The notes beneath the pieces are model-generated. The model ran no database searches. It was not told the origin of the DNA and saw only the letters and a list, made by a program, of their open reading frames with translations. A stretch of DNA of 64,000 bases from positions 1,860,001 through 1,924,000 of the forward strand of contig NZ_CP119423.1 in assembly GCF_029223585.1 (NCBI RefSeq). Direction: 5' to 3'. Position numbers and translations under genes: made by a program. Source of the DNA: Photobacterium sp. DA100. Its GTDB lineage: Bacteria > Pseudomonadota > Gammaproteobacteria > Enterobacterales > Vibrionaceae. Of the stretch, positions 17,105 through 26,803 are shown piece by piece; within the stretch, counting starts at the first letter, position 1; each line of letters opens with the position of its first letter.

Positions 17105-17147
17105 GCCTTACCCATATATTCAATCCAGTAGCGAGAGTGGGTAAGGC
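17105..17147. terminator. Hairpin between convergent genes, first
   Basis: The 10-bp perfect arms GCCTTACCCA/TGGGTAAGGC lie 5 bp after the barrel gene stop. No strong T-run follows, so its efficiency as an intrinsic terminator is uncertain. Confidence 0.6.
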
Positions 17148-17153
17148 ACAACA

Positions 17154-17178
17154 AGCCGTGCCGCGAGAAGGCACGGCT
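17154..17178. terminator. Hairpin between convergent genes, second
   Basis: The 9-bp perfect arms AGCCGTGCC/GGCACGGCT end 8 bp before the azoR stop on the opposite strand. The tails are not U-rich. Confidence 0.6.
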
Positions 17179-17186
17179 GTACACAA

Positions 17187-17774
17187 TTATTGCGCCAGGC
17201 TATCTAGCTCTTGCTTGGCTTGTGCAATACCTTTGGCTGCCATTTCTTCGCCCATCGCCAATGCTTCGCTATAAACCACTTCAACATTGTTAAGGCCGAC
17301 AAAACCCAGGAAGGTTTTCAGGTAAGGTACCATGATGTCAGTGTCGCCACCTTTGTGCATACCGCCACGAGTTGTCACTACAATGACTTTTTTGCCGGTG
17401 AGCAGGCCGACAGGGCCGTTTTCAGTGTAGCTGAAGGTCACCCCTGCACGGGCAATCAAGTCGAACCAGTTCTTAAGCTGAGTCGGAATAGAAAAATTGT
17501 ACATTGGCGCGCCGATGACAATGGTATCGCTGGCTTTGATTTCTTCAATAAGCTGATCAGAAAGAGCCAGAGCCGTTTGCTGTTTTTCACTCAGGTTGTC
17601 ACCACCGCGTAGGCCGCCAGCAATCTCGCCATCCAAAACCGGCAGTGGCTGAGCCGCTAAGTCACGCTCAATAATGGCACTGGTGTTCATTGAATTAACC
17701 AGGTGATCGATAAGACCGTTTGATTGCGAGTAGTCACCGAGGATGCTTGATTTTAGTACTAGAACGTTTGACAT
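17187..17774 (-). CDS. azoR: FMN-dependent NADH-azoreductase
   Basis: A 195-residue flavodoxin-fold enzyme that reduces azo bonds and quinones with NADH. Family marks are the N-terminal [16 protein letters not shown] phosphate-binding loop, the [18 protein letters not shown] block and [11 protein letters not shown]. The start at 17774 follows AAGGAGC; an in-frame ATG 7 codons upstream lacks an SD. Cytosolic, homodimer in known members. Monocistronic, with hairpins downstream. Confidence 0.95.
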   Translation of the reverse strand: MSNVLVLKSSILGDYSQSNGLIDHLVNSMNTSAIIERDLAAQPLPVLDGEIAGGLRGGDNLSEKQQTALALSDQLIEEIKASDTIVIGAPMYNFSIPTQLKNWFDLIARAGVTFSYTENGPVGLLTGKKVIVVTTRGGMHKGGDTDIMVPYLKTFLGFVGLNNVEVVYSEALAMGEEMAAKGIAQAKQELDSLAQ

Positions 17775-18268
17775 AGTTTGCTCCTTGAAATGCATTGCCG
17801 TTTGGCTTGGGAGTAACTATACAAATGGTCAAGCATGGAAGATAGCGGAAAAAATCGGTTAAGTTATTCGAAAAAACTGAATGGTAATAATTGGTCTCAA
17901 CTGATTGATTTGTAATGGTTAGATTTGATGCCATAAAGAGATGGCAATGATTTTGCGCGAGTATGAACAGTTATATCAAAAAGGCCAGGCAAAGACAGAT
18001 GGGGGAGCGAAAGATAAAAAATAGCCCGAAACGACTCCTGTTTCGGGCTTAGGGGAATGGCTCGTGAGAGCCTTGCGCTAACTGGTTAGTAAATGGAGAT
18101 CAATTACACTATCAATGTTAGTTCAAGCAGTACGATTTGCCAGTTTTACCACTAAGAATGTCATTCATCTCTGATACTTAACAAAAATATCCTGTCTATT
18201 GAGCGAATCTGTTGCAGTAACTTAATGCTAGTCTTTAAAACCATAAATTACTTGCTTAGAACGCGATA
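17775..18268. other. Intergenic region azoR-rsmF
   Basis: 494 bp with no supported gene. It contains the azoR promoter side (right of 17774) and the terminator-like hairpin at 18023-18049. The roughly 220 bp between that hairpin and the rsmF stop could be the rsmF 3' UTR or hold a small RNA on the minus strand; nothing decides between them. Confidence 0.4.
18023..18049 (-). terminator. Terminator reading on the minus strand
   Basis: The 10-bp stem AGCCCGAAAC/GTTTCGGGCT with a 7-nt loop is followed on the minus strand by ATTTTTTATC. It lies 220 bp past the end of rsmF. Confidence 0.85.
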
Positions 18269-19699
18269 TTAAATGTCAAATAAGTTGGTGTCTCTTACCA
18301 GCTCGCGAGGCAAGCCATTTTTAATGCGGTTACCGACCCATTTACCAATACCGATAGGGAAGTCACGGTAAGTGACAATGAGCTCACCCTTGCCCGAGAG
18401 GTCATCTGGACGGATATCACGTCCCATGAACCACTCTTTTGCCTGCGCCGCATCAAGTGCAACGGCTGTTTTTTCCTGGCCTGTTGCCAGAGTCATGATG
18501 GCTTCATGTTGCCAGCGGTAACCTTTTTTGTGCTGTTCAGCCAGCTTGATACCGATACGCTGGAAGCGGATTTCACTCAGGAGATCACGCAGCTTCGATG
18601 GGAACAGCCATACCTCTTTATCGCGAAGCCAAATTTCGCTGTCGGCAGGAATGTCCAGATCCAGATCTTGCTTGAATGCCTGGGAAATCGCTTCGCTATC
18701 TTTGCTGCTGGCTGGGCTGAACGGGAATTTACCCTTGCGCTTTTTGACCGCAGGAGATTCAACGGCAGCGAGTTTGCGAATACGCGCGACAAAGAAGCCC
18801 TCGCTGTCGAAAATCTGCGGGTAGACGTGCAAGAAGCCTTCTTCGGTAAGCGCCTTATCCGCGCCATCGAACAAGTCAGCCAAAGATTCGAACTCTACCG
18901 CATCGCCAAAGGTCTCTTTAAGATGTTGGCAGACCTTCTGGTTTTCACTCAGGTTCAAGGTACAGGTAGAGTAGACCATCACACCGCCTGGCTTGAGCGC
19001 CTGGAAGCCACTGATGATCAAATCACGCTGTACTGCGGCAATGTCTTCGACGGACTCAAGACTCCAGTTTGCCATGGCATCGTCGTCTTTTCGGATAGCC
19101 CCTTCACCAGAGCATGGCGCATCGAGCAAAATAGAGTCGAAAGATTCAGGTGCCCAGCCACCGAAGACACAGCCGTCGAAGTGGGTCAGGGCTGCGTTGA
19201 ACACGCCGCAGCGCTGCAGGTTGGAGTGCAGTACCTTGATACGGCTGGCGGCCAGCTCATTGGCCACCAAGGCACCCTGGTTATTCATGGCACAGGCAAT
19301 CTGGGTCGTCTTCGAGCCCGGTGCCGAGGCCATATCCAGCACGCAATCAAGCTTGTCGTTGTCTTTGAGCAGTGCCACCACCGGCATCATTGAACTGGCT
19401 TCTTGGATATAGAATAGGCCCGCCATGTGCTCGGCAGTGTTGCCCAGAGAGACGGACTCTTCATCTTCACGCTCAATCCAGAATCCTGTATCGCACCATG
19501 GCACCGGTGTGAGTGTCCAGCCTTTGTCAGCCACACGGGCAAGGAAGTCTTCCACACTGATCTTCAAGGTGTTGACACGAATACTGCGACGCAATGGCGT
19601 TTTACAGATAGCGATGAACTCATCCATGCTCAGGTGCTCTGGCATGATTTGACGAATTTGCTCAATGAATGCGTCTGGAATATGGATATTAGGATGCAA
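18269..19699 (-). CDS. rsmF: 16S rRNA m5C1407 methyltransferase RsmF
   Basis: A 476-residue RNA m5C methyltransferase. The SAM site is LDMASAPGSKTTQIA. The two catalytic cysteines are in DAPCSGEGAIRKD and VYSTCTLN, the NSUN/RsmB arrangement. The C-terminal part (KRKGKFPF onwards, with the RsmF-type PUA-like region) matches E. coli YebU in length. It methylates C1407 in the decoding region of 30S subunits. It is downstream of letB as in E. coli, but a terminator at 19765-19786 separates the two, so it probably has its own promoter. Confidence 0.95.
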   Translation of the reverse strand: MHPNIHIPDAFIEQIRQIMPEHLSMDEFIAICKTPLRRSIRVNTLKISVEDFLARVADKGWTLTPVPWCDTGFWIEREDEESVSLGNTAEHMAGLFYIQEASSMMPVVALLKDNDKLDCVLDMASAPGSKTTQIACAMNNQGALVANELAASRIKVLHSNLQRCGVFNAALTHFDGCVFGGWAPESFDSILLDAPCSGEGAIRKDDDAMANWSLESVEDIAAVQRDLIISGFQALKPGGVMVYSTCTLNLSENQKVCQHLKETFGDAVEFESLADLFDGADKALTEEGFLHVYPQIFDSEGFFVARIRKLAAVESPAVKKRKGKFPFSPASSKDSEAISQAFKQDLDLDIPADSEIWLRDKEVWLFPSKLRDLLSEIRFQRIGIKLAEQHKKGYRWQHEAIMTLATGQEKTAVALDAAQAKEWFMGRDIRPDDLSGKGELIVTYRDFPIGIGKWVGNRIKNGLPRELVRDTNLFDI

Positions 19700-19764
19700 G
19701 GGAATGTCTCGATTATCTAGCAGTGGGGCGGAAGTTTATCATTTGTGGTTAGCGAGGTAAAAAG

Positions 19765-19786
19765 AAAGGAGCATTGCTGCTCCTTT
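19765..19786 (-). terminator. letB terminator
   Basis: The stem AAAGGAGCA/TGCTCCTTT is followed on the minus strand by CTTTTTACC. It lies between the letB stop and the rsmF start. Confidence 0.85.
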
Positions 19787-19812
19787 CCAGTGATTGTCGT
19801 TTTACCGGTTTT

Positions 19813-22440
19813 TTAGTGCCTTGGAATGGCTGTACGCCAATTTTTCCATTCTGGTTTGGCCGTATCGTGTAGCAAGAAGCGGCTATCACTCTTGGCGACT
19901 GGTGCCAGTGGCTGAGCCTCAGGCGTGGCAAAAGCGATCCCGCCACGGATCAAGCTATCAACGGTACCGCTCTGTACCGAAGCACCCGTCAAACCGATCG
20001 TGACGTCAATACCCGATACATTCCAAAAGACGCTATCCTTACGCACGAGGTGGCTGAAGTTCTTTTCGACCTGCGCCTCGATAATGACTCTGTCAGCCAA
20101 CTCACCAAGGCTGACCTTCACCACTTCGCCCACTTGAATATCACGGTACAGCAGCGGCGTGCCTTCAGTCACTGAGTTGCGTTTTTCTGATTCGAGGATC
20201 ACCGTCAGCCCGCTGTTTACCTGCCTGGTTGAACCCAGTGTGAAATTCTGCGAGTAGGTGCCTTTGCCCGGTGTAACAGCAATATAGCTACTCAGCAGCG
20301 TATCAAGATCCTTGGCGCCAGTAATACTAATTTGAGGTGTGACAATCCAGAAGTGGCTATCTGTTTTGGCGAGTATCTCGGCATACTTCGGATACAGGCG
20401 GGCTTTGACAATCACTTTGCCGGTGTTGAAATCGGGCTCAGTTTCAATCACCTTACCCACGCTGACTCCCTGATAGCGAATTGGGGTCGTCACTTTTATT
20501 GTTTTGGCATCTTCTGCAATCATTGTGACAACCAGACCAAAATTTTTGGCTTCTAGGTAGCTGTCATAAAGTTTGTAGCGGTTTCCAAGGCGGTTGGTAA
20601 CCCCTTGGATTTCGTCAAAGGCAATGCCGCCCTTGATCAAGGTGCTAATAGGATCGGCCTTGACATGGACACCATCAAGACCGGCCTGTATTTCCACCCC
20701 GGAACGATTCCAAAAAACAGTATCTGCGGTGATCAGGTGGCGGTATTTGTTATCTATTTTTATTTTGATACTGACGCCGTCGCGAGAGAGTGCATAGCTG
20801 TGGACTTCACCGACAGCCATGTTGCGGTATAGCACCGGGCTGCCTTTGTCTACCGGGGGAAGCTCGTCGGCAAACAGTTCGACAGTCGTAAAGCCATGCG
20901 CCTGTTCCGCGGCAAGCGTGGCCAACTGGCGGCTTTTGTACAGTGGGTATTGGTCGAGTACTTTGCTGCTGCCACTGCTGGTAAAGCTGATGCTCTGACT
21001 GATCAACTGATCCGCCGGTGGGACTGATAGATCCAAGCCTTTGCTGCTTAAATTCGCCTCGATACCGCCATCAAGATAAAACCGGCTGCCAGAGCGAATG
21101 AGCTTGGTGTATTCCGGGCGGACAATCACATCAAAGCGGACGGTATTGCCATCTAGCTTCACGGATTTTACCCGGCCGACTTCCAAACCACGGTGCTTGA
21201 GCTTGGTACCACGTTTAATGCCGTAGCTGTCATCTGCGTAGAGGGCGAACGAGGCCACGCCAGGCTGCTGCTCTTGCAGTTCGTCTTGGTTGATGGCGAT
21301 GAACTGGCGGCTGGTCTCTCCCGGTCCTGGGATCAGGGTCAGGAAGTTGCCGCGAAGAAGGTTGCCAATGTTTTTAACGCCGTTCAAAGAGAGTTCGGCT
21401 TCTTCCAGCAACATTTTGGACCCAGTGGTCAGTAGATCACTCATCATCGGCTCAATGGCGGCGTGGGCGACAATTGTCCCGCGCTCTTTATCAAGGCGGA
21501 TATCGGAAATCTGACCAATCTGCAGGCTGCGGTAGACAATCGGGGCGCCACTTGCGCTGATGTTGCTGTTCTCCGGCAGGTCAATCGTAATCGCAATACC
21601 GCGTCCAGCAGTGTTGAGGTCGGGATACAGGCGGAAAAGGTGATCAGGCTCGATTGGCAGTCCTTTATCCGGCGAATCAAAAGCAATGGCTCCGCTTATC
21701 ATTGCGGAAAGGCTTTCGAACTGCACGTCGACACCGTTGAAGCCGATATTGGCGCTCATGCCACTGACATTCCAAAAACGGCTTTTATTCGTCACCAAGT
21801 CCGCGTATTGCGGTTTGATCAATACATCAATGATCACTTGCTTGTTGTCCTGATCGAGGCTGTGATTGTATACCTCACCAACCGGTATTTTCTTGTAGAG
21901 GACTTGGGAGCCGATATTGATGGAGCCCAGATTAGGCGCGCGCAGTTGGATTTTCAGGCCTTCCCCGACAGGGGTGTCCGCCGGCTGGCTGTCGAGCGCA
22001 TCGAATTCATTGGTAAATTTGCCTTCGCCCGGCTGCAAAGCGATGTAGTTACCAGAGACGAGGGCATCTAGGCCGGAGATCCCGGTAATAGATGCTTTTG
22101 GCTTAACCAGCCAGAAGCGGGTGCCCGAGCGGAGGATTTGGACCGCTTCAGGATAGATATCCGCTTCGACATAAATGCTTTTCAGATCATTGGATAGGTT
22201 AACGTCACGAACAATACCCACTTCAAGCCCCTGATAACGGATGGTTGTTCGTCCGGCGACCAAGCCGGCAGCATCATTGAAGTGAATTTTAATCCGCTCT
22301 CCGGCTTCATTGACGGCTTTGAAGACAAGCCAACCTGCGAGAACCAAGGCAAGCATCGGGAGGATCCAGAGGGGGGAAATCCCACGATCGCGTTTTACAT
22401 TGACCGGTTTAGGTTGTTGATTATTTGGTCCGTTGTTCAT
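19813..22440 (-). CDS. letB: LetB (YebT), seven-MCE-domain envelope lipid tunnel
   Basis: An 875-residue protein with one N-terminal membrane anchor (about residues 24-44, ISPLWILPMLALVLAGWLVF) and seven tandem MCE/MlaD domains, visible as recurring GLVAGRTTIRYQGLEVG-like openings (for example IRYQGLEVG, VLYKKIPVG, IVYRSLQIG, LKHRGLEVG, VLYRNMAVG, IRYQGVSVG, LLYRDIQVG). In E. coli the protein forms stacked hexameric rings spanning the periplasm and moves lipids between membranes. Its start overlaps the end of letA by 20 bp, so the pair is translationally coupled. Confidence 0.96.
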   Translation of the reverse strand: MNNGPNNQQPKPVNVKRDRGISPLWILPMLALVLAGWLVFKAVNEAGERIKIHFNDAAGLVAGRTTIRYQGLEVGIVRDVNLSNDLKSIYVEADIYPEAVQILRSGTRFWLVKPKASITGISGLDALVSGNYIALQPGEGKFTNEFDALDSQPADTPVGEGLKIQLRAPNLGSINIGSQVLYKKIPVGEVYNHSLDQDNKQVIIDVLIKPQYADLVTNKSRFWNVSGMSANIGFNGVDVQFESLSAMISGAIAFDSPDKGLPIEPDHLFRLYPDLNTAGRGIAITIDLPENSNISASGAPIVYRSLQIGQISDIRLDKERGTIVAHAAIEPMMSDLLTTGSKMLLEEAELSLNGVKNIGNLLRGNFLTLIPGPGETSRQFIAINQDELQEQQPGVASFALYADDSYGIKRGTKLKHRGLEVGRVKSVKLDGNTVRFDVIVRPEYTKLIRSGSRFYLDGGIEANLSSKGLDLSVPPADQLISQSISFTSSGSSKVLDQYPLYKSRQLATLAAEQAHGFTTVELFADELPPVDKGSPVLYRNMAVGEVHSYALSRDGVSIKIKIDNKYRHLITADTVFWNRSGVEIQAGLDGVHVKADPISTLIKGGIAFDEIQGVTNRLGNRYKLYDSYLEAKNFGLVVTMIAEDAKTIKVTTPIRYQGVSVGKVIETEPDFNTGKVIVKARLYPKYAEILAKTDSHFWIVTPQISITGAKDLDTLLSSYIAVTPGKGTYSQNFTLGSTRQVNSGLTVILESEKRNSVTEGTPLLYRDIQVGEVVKVSLGELADRVIIEAQVEKNFSHLVRKDSVFWNVSGIDVTIGLTGASVQSGTVDSLIRGGIAFATPEAQPLAPVAKSDSRFLLHDTAKPEWKNWRTAIPRH

Positions 22441-23617
22441 AGTTGTCCCATATCAGACGAGAATCCAAGCTTTCAGCGGCAAGCATTGTAAGCACCACCA
22501 CGACACCAAAGGCAATGGCGCCCGGGCCGGGGGTAAAATCGAGTAATTGATCACGGTCTATCAGGGCGACCATGATCGAGATAACAAACAGATCCATCAT
22601 CGACCATTTGCCAATCCATTGGATGAAACGGTATAGCTTCATGCGCTGCAGGTGGTTGACGCTGCGTTTGAACTGGATAGTCAGAAGGATAAAGGCCAAG
22701 CCAAGGATTTTGGCGACCGGCACGACAATACTGGCAACAAAAATAATGATGGCAATGCCGATCATATCGGAGTTTACCAATGAGGCGACACCAGAGAAGA
22801 TGGTATCTTCGACACGTTTACCATTATTCAGGAAAATAGAAATCGGATACAGGTTAGCAGGGAAGATAAACACTGTTGCCGCGATAAGGTATGCCCATGT
22901 TTTTTGGATGGACTGCGGCATTCGCTTGTGGAGCGGGGTATCGCAACGCACACAGTATTCATGATCATCTTGGGTCATGTGGCAGTGATGGCAATGGCGA
23001 GCATGACTGAATTTCTTGTGTTCAGTTTCTGGTTGCCAGGCTTCCCAGTAGCGGTTGATGCTGATGCGGGTAAGGAGCAGGGCGGTCAGCAACTGCAACA
23101 ATACCAGTGAATATAGTCCCGGACCGACAAAAATGTCAGCGTAGTCCTGGACCTTGAAACAGGAGATCCCAAGGCTCACTAAAAAGACATCAAACATGGC
23201 CCAGTGTTTGAGGTGTTCGATTATCCATAGTGAACGGCGAAAAAGTTTTATGCGGCGGAATCTGAGCCCTACCTGTGCCCCCAGTACCGAGCCACAGACA
23301 AGCAAAGGCGCGATGGAGCTACAGAACAAAATAAGGGCCGCAACGGCCGGGAAATTTGGCGCTAGCGAGAAAGTACCCGACGTCAGGGTAGCAGGGATCA
23401 TCACTCCGAACAGGCGTATCGTGATCAGCGGAAATAAATGAGCCGGAATAAAAAGGATAAGGCAGGCGAAGGCAATCGCTAGCTCACTGGAAAAACGAAA
23501 ATGACCACCTCGGTACAAGCGGGTGTTGCAGCGTGGACAATACGCACTTTGTCCCTGTTCAGCGACCTTCGGAAGCAAAGGCAAATCGCAACCGGGGCAT
23601 AGTCTCGCTGTGGTCAT
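22421..23617 (-). CDS. letA: LetA (YebS/PqiA family) inner-membrane partner of LetB
   Basis: A 398-residue protein with two PqiA-type halves. Each begins with a zinc-ribbon (CPGCDLPLLPK...YCPRCNTRL near the N-terminus; CHHCHMTQDDHEYCVRCDTPLHKR near residue 210), followed by four hydrophobic segments. It works with LetB in lipid transport across the envelope. It sits 45 bp downstream of the ABC exporter gene on the same strand, so the three may be one transcript. Confidence 0.95.
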   Translation of the reverse strand: MTTARLCPGCDLPLLPKVAEQGQSAYCPRCNTRLYRGGHFRFSSELAIAFACLILFIPAHLFPLITIRLFGVMIPATLTSGTFSLAPNFPAVAALILFCSSIAPLLVCGSVLGAQVGLRFRRIKLFRRSLWIIEHLKHWAMFDVFLVSLGISCFKVQDYADIFVGPGLYSLVLLQLLTALLLTRISINRYWEAWQPETEHKKFSHARHCHHCHMTQDDHEYCVRCDTPLHKRMPQSIQKTWAYLIAATVFIFPANLYPISIFLNNGKRVEDTIFSGVASLVNSDMIGIAIIIFVASIVVPVAKILGLAFILLTIQFKRSVNHLQRMKLYRFIQWIGKWSMMDLFVISIMVALIDRDQLLDFTPGPGAIAFGVVVVLTMLAAESLDSRLIWDNYEQRTK

Positions 23618-23662
23618 TAACGTTTATTCCTTTAATAAAAGCTTTAAATGAACACTATATTA

Positions 23663-25531
23663 TTATTTTAGGTTCATTCTGGCTACAGATACTTGTGCCA
23701 CCGAATCGGTTTGGCTTTCGGCTGACTGTACCGAGCCATACAGGGTTTGGTACAAGCCTTCTTCGTTAACCAGCTCGAGGTGCGTACCGCTTTGGCTGAC
23801 CTGTCCGTCTTCAAGCACGTAGATTACATCAGCTTGTTTAACCGCAGATAAACGGTGAGCAACAATCAGCGTGGTCCGGCCGGCCAAGAACTGGTTTAGC
23901 GCAGTATGCAGCGCCGCCTCCGTGGCAGTGTCCAATGCTGATGTCGCTTCGTCCAAAATGACAAACTCAGGGTTGGTTAGCACCATTCGCGCAATGGCGA
24001 GCCGCTGGCGCTGGCCGCCTGAGAGCTTGATCCCCTGGCGACCAATCTCGGTATCCAACCCCTCGGTCAGGCGCTGGGTGACATCCATCATTTGTGCGAT
24101 TTCTAGCGCCTGCCATAGTTGATCGTCGCTGTAATCCCCTCCTAAGGTGAGGTTGTGGCGCATAGTATCATTAAATAATACAGGGTGTTGTAGGACCACT
24201 GCCATTTTGTTACGGAGTGCTTCATAGCTGACGTCTTCAATCGGATAACCATTGACCAATATCTCACCGGCATCCTTCTGGTAGATCCCCAGCAACAGCT
24301 GGATCAATGTTGATTTGCCACCGCCGGAAGAGCCCACTAGTGCTACCCGCTTACCGGCAGGAATGGTCAGGCTCATCCCGCCCAGTACTTCCTTATCCTC
24401 GTCATAGGCAAAGTGAATATTCTTTACTTCTATATCGAGACGGTGATCGTCCTGGAAGGGATTGATTTTCTGTACTGGGCGAACTTCTTCTTCGATTGCA
24501 ATCAGGCCATTGAGGCGCTGCATAGCTGCCGAGGCGCTGTACCAGGCAAACTGGATCCCCAGCAGTTCCTGTACCGGACCCAGCATGAACCATAGGTAGC
24601 CGAATACGGCAAACATCTGGCCTACGGTCAGATCAGTAAACAGCACCATAATCATCGCCATGGCGCGGAACAATTCGAAGCCAACCAGAAACAGCAAGAA
24701 GGAGATACGGCCAGCGGCTTCCGACTGCCACGCATATTTATCCGCGTCATGGCGGATATCGTTGGCATTGGACTTCAGCTGGTTAAGGAAATCCCGCTCG
24801 CGGTTGGCAGCTCGCAGTTGGTAGATACCATCAAGGGTTTCCACCAGACGTTGCTGGAACCGCTCGAACGCCTGGTTTTCTTTTTTCTTCAGGGTCTTTA
24901 CCCGGTTTCCCATTAGTTTGGAGGCGTAAACGACTATCGGGTTGACCAGAAGGATGAATAGGCCGAGTTGCCAGTTCAACCACAGTAAGATTGCGGCGGT
25001 GCCAAGAACGGTCAGGAAACCGATCAGGAAGCGACTTAGGGTATCGCCAACGAATTTATCGATGGTTTCGACATCCGTAATAAGGTGGGAGGTAATGCCA
25101 CCGCTACCACGCTCTTCGTACTGTCGCATGCTGATACGACCAAGTTTATCGATCAGATGCTGTCGCATGTTGTAGGTGATATCTTTGGCCACGAGGGTGA
25201 ATTGGCGGCTTTGCAGGATATTGAGCGCTTGGCTCCCCACGCGCATCAAGACAACGAACAACAGAACCAGCAGGATATAGGCGGTAGGCTGGTGCAGCGA
25301 CTGAGGCAGAAAGTGGTTAAGGAATTCGATACCGCCAGCGGGCTTGTCGAGCAGGATCTCATCGACCATCAAAGGCATTAGCAGTGGGATAGGGACACTA
25401 ATAAGGGTCGCGATGAGCGCAATAAAATTCGCGGCAATCAAGCGGGGACGATGATGTTTTGCTTGCTTTAACAGCCAAGACCAGTTAATCATTTGGTTTG
25501 AATCGTTGCTCACAATGATAATGATTCCCAT
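23663..25531 (-). CDS. ABC-type exporter, fused membrane and ATPase domains (MsbA/MdlB-like)
   Basis: About 609-622 residues. An N-terminal six-helix transmembrane domain (to about residue 330) is followed by one ATPase: Walker A GSSGGGKST, signature LSGGQRQRLAIAR, Walker B FVILDEATSALD and switch histidine IVAHRLS. Substrate unknown. Start choice is uncertain: ATG at 25531, GTG at 25510 or ATG at 25492 (MINWSWLL) are all in frame and none has a strong SD. A Fur-box-like sequence overlaps the upstream starts, which favours one of the two inner ones. Iron-linked regulation is inferred from this. Confidence 0.85.
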   Translation of the reverse strand: MGIIIIVSNDSNQMINWSWLLKQAKHHRPRLIAANFIALIATLISVPIPLLMPLMVDEILLDKPAGGIEFLNHFLPQSLHQPTAYILLVLLFVVLMRVGSQALNILQSRQFTLVAKDITYNMRQHLIDKLGRISMRQYEERGSGGITSHLITDVETIDKFVGDTLSRFLIGFLTVLGTAAILLWLNWQLGLFILLVNPIVVYASKLMGNRVKTLKKKENQAFERFQQRLVETLDGIYQLRAANRERDFLNQLKSNANDIRHDADKYAWQSEAAGRISFLLFLVGFELFRAMAMIMVLFTDLTVGQMFAVFGYLWFMLGPVQELLGIQFAWYSASAAMQRLNGLIAIEEEVRPVQKINPFQDDHRLDIEVKNIHFAYDEDKEVLGGMSLTIPAGKRVALVGSSGGGKSTLIQLLLGIYQKDAGEILVNGYPIEDVSYEALRNKMAVVLQHPVLFNDTMRHNLTLGGDYSDDQLWQALEIAQMMDVTQRLTEGLDTEIGRQGIKLSGGQRQRLAIARMVLTNPEFVILDEATSALDTATEAALHTALNQFLAGRTTLIVAHRLSAVKQADVIYVLEDGQVSQSGTHLELVNEEGLYQTLYGSVQSAESQTDSVAQVSVARMNLK

Positions 25532-25535
25532 TATT
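25517..25535. promoter_or_regulatory. Fur-box-like operator at the ABC exporter start
   Basis: GATAATGATTCCCATTATT matches the 19-bp Fur consensus at 15 of 19 positions with both half-sites preserved. It lies between the exporter gene (minus) and msrC (plus), 40 bp before the msrC ATG, so it could act on either. Confidence 0.65.
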
Positions 25536-25574
25536 GATAAAAAGCCATTCTAACGGCTCAAAAAGGAGTAAGCC

Positions 25575-26033
25575 ATGGAAATTAGATCAGAGAATTATCA
25601 AACGCTGACGAAACAAGCTATCGCGTTGATCGAGGGTGAGTCTGATCTCATTGCTAATATGTCTAATATTAGTGCGTTACTGGCCATGGAGTTAGAAGAT
25701 ATTAACTGGGTGGGCTTTTATATCTTGAAAGGGGACCAATTGGTATTGGGACCTTTCCAGGGGAAACCGGCTTGTGTCAGGATTCCAGTCGGTCGAGGCG
25801 TCTGCGGAACAGCCATTGCCGAGAATCGTGTTCAGCGGGTTGCCGATGTGCACCAGTTCGAAGGGCACATTGCCTGTGATGCTGCAAGCAATTCGGAGAT
25901 TGTTATTCCGTTCTCGGTGAAGGGGGAATTGTTCGGTGTATTGGATATTGATAGCCCAATCTTATCAAGATTTAGTCAATCCGACGAAGATGGACTAGTT
26001 TCTTTGTTAGAAGAACTACAAAAAAGGCTCTAA
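25575..26033 (+). CDS. msrC: Free methionine-R-sulfoxide reductase MsrC (GAF domain)
   Basis: A 152-residue fRMsr enzyme. The GAF fold and the three redox cysteines are present: C67 and C77 in ACVRIPVGRGVCGTA and C101 in GHIACDAASNSEIV. It reduces free Met-R-sulfoxide via thioredoxin. SD AAAGGAG precedes the ATG. The neighbourhood letA/letB-msrC-proQ-prc matches that in Enterobacteria. Confidence 0.95.
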   Translation: MEIRSENYQTLTKQAIALIEGESDLIANMSNISALLAMELEDINWVGFYILKGDQLVLGPFQGKPACVRIPVGRGVCGTAIAENRVQRVADVHQFEGHIACDAASNSEIVIPFSVKGELFGVLDIDSPILSRFSQSDEDGLVSLLEELQKRL

Positions 26034-26141
26034 TTGCATGCTTTCGGTGGTTTTTCAGCGTTAGGTAACTATAATAGCGGAACAATTTCTTTTTGATTAA
26101 AGTACTAACGGCGAGGAAACTCGCTTTTGTCAGGAAAGTCC

Positions 26142-26786
26142 ATGGAAAACTCTGAAAAGCTAACGAACAGTAAAGAAGTCATTGCCTACATTGCTGAGCG
26201 TTTCCCAAAATGTTTTACTGTTGAAGGTGAAGCGAAGCCACTTAAGATTGGTATCTTCCAAGATCTGGCTGAGCGTCTAAGCGAAGACCCTAAAGTCAGT
26301 AAAACTCAACTGCGTACCGCTCTGCGTCAATACACTTCTTCCTGGCGTTATCTTCACGGTGTAAAAGCGGGTGCAAACCGCGTTGACCTTGATGGCAACG
26401 AGTGTGGTGTGTTAGAACAAGAACACGTAGATCACGCTAAACAAGCACTTGAAGAAAGCAAGGCTAAAGTACGTGCGCGTCGTAAAGAGCAAGCAGAAGC
26501 GAAAGCAGTTGCTAGCAAGGATGGTGAAGCTAAGGCGAAAAAAATTCGTCCAAAATCTGCTAAACCAAAGAACACAAAACAAAAAACGACTAAGCTAAAT
26601 AAAAAGCCTGCAGAAACGACCCGTGCACTGACTGCTGATGAAGTCGTCGTTGGCAAGAACGTTAGTGTTAATATGGGCAACGGAAACATGCCGGCAACTA
26701 TCGTTGAAATTAATAAGGACGATGTGCGTGTTCGCCTATCAAATGGTTTGACCATGGTAGTTAAAGCGGAGCACCTGCGTTCGTAA
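26142..26786 (+). CDS. proQ: ProQ RNA chaperone
   Basis: A 214-residue protein. The N-terminal FinO/ProQ domain (about residues 1-120, with [19 protein letters not shown] and [15 protein letters not shown] segments) is joined by a Lys/Ala-rich linker to a C-terminal Tudor-like domain ([20 protein letters not shown]). It binds structured RNAs and 3' ends of mRNAs globally. The start is the ATG at 26142 after AGGAAA; the frame extends to a TTG at 26127. The prc gene follows after 17 bp. Confidence 0.96.
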   Translation: MENSEKLTNSKEVIAYIAERFPKCFTVEGEAKPLKIGIFQDLAERLSEDPKVSKTQLRTALRQYTSSWRYLHGVKAGANRVDLDGNECGVLEQEHVDHAKQALEESKAKVRARRKEQAEAKAVASKDGEAKAKKIRPKSAKPKNTKQKTTKLNKKPAETTRALTADEVVVGKNVSVNMGNGNMPATIVEINKDDVRVRLSNGLTMVVKAEHLRS

Positions 26787-26803
26787 AGGAGAATGCTCGA
26801 CGC

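Noticed and set aside
18050..18268. Possible small RNA between rsmF and the terminator at 18023-18049
   Set aside because: No convincing promoter; a 3' UTR of rsmF explains it equally well.
18506..19393. 295-residue plus-strand frame inside rsmF
   Set aside because: Fully antisense to the conserved rsmF; long only because of codon bias.
21463..22071. 202-residue plus-strand frame inside letB
   Set aside because: Antisense shadow of the repeated MCE domains.
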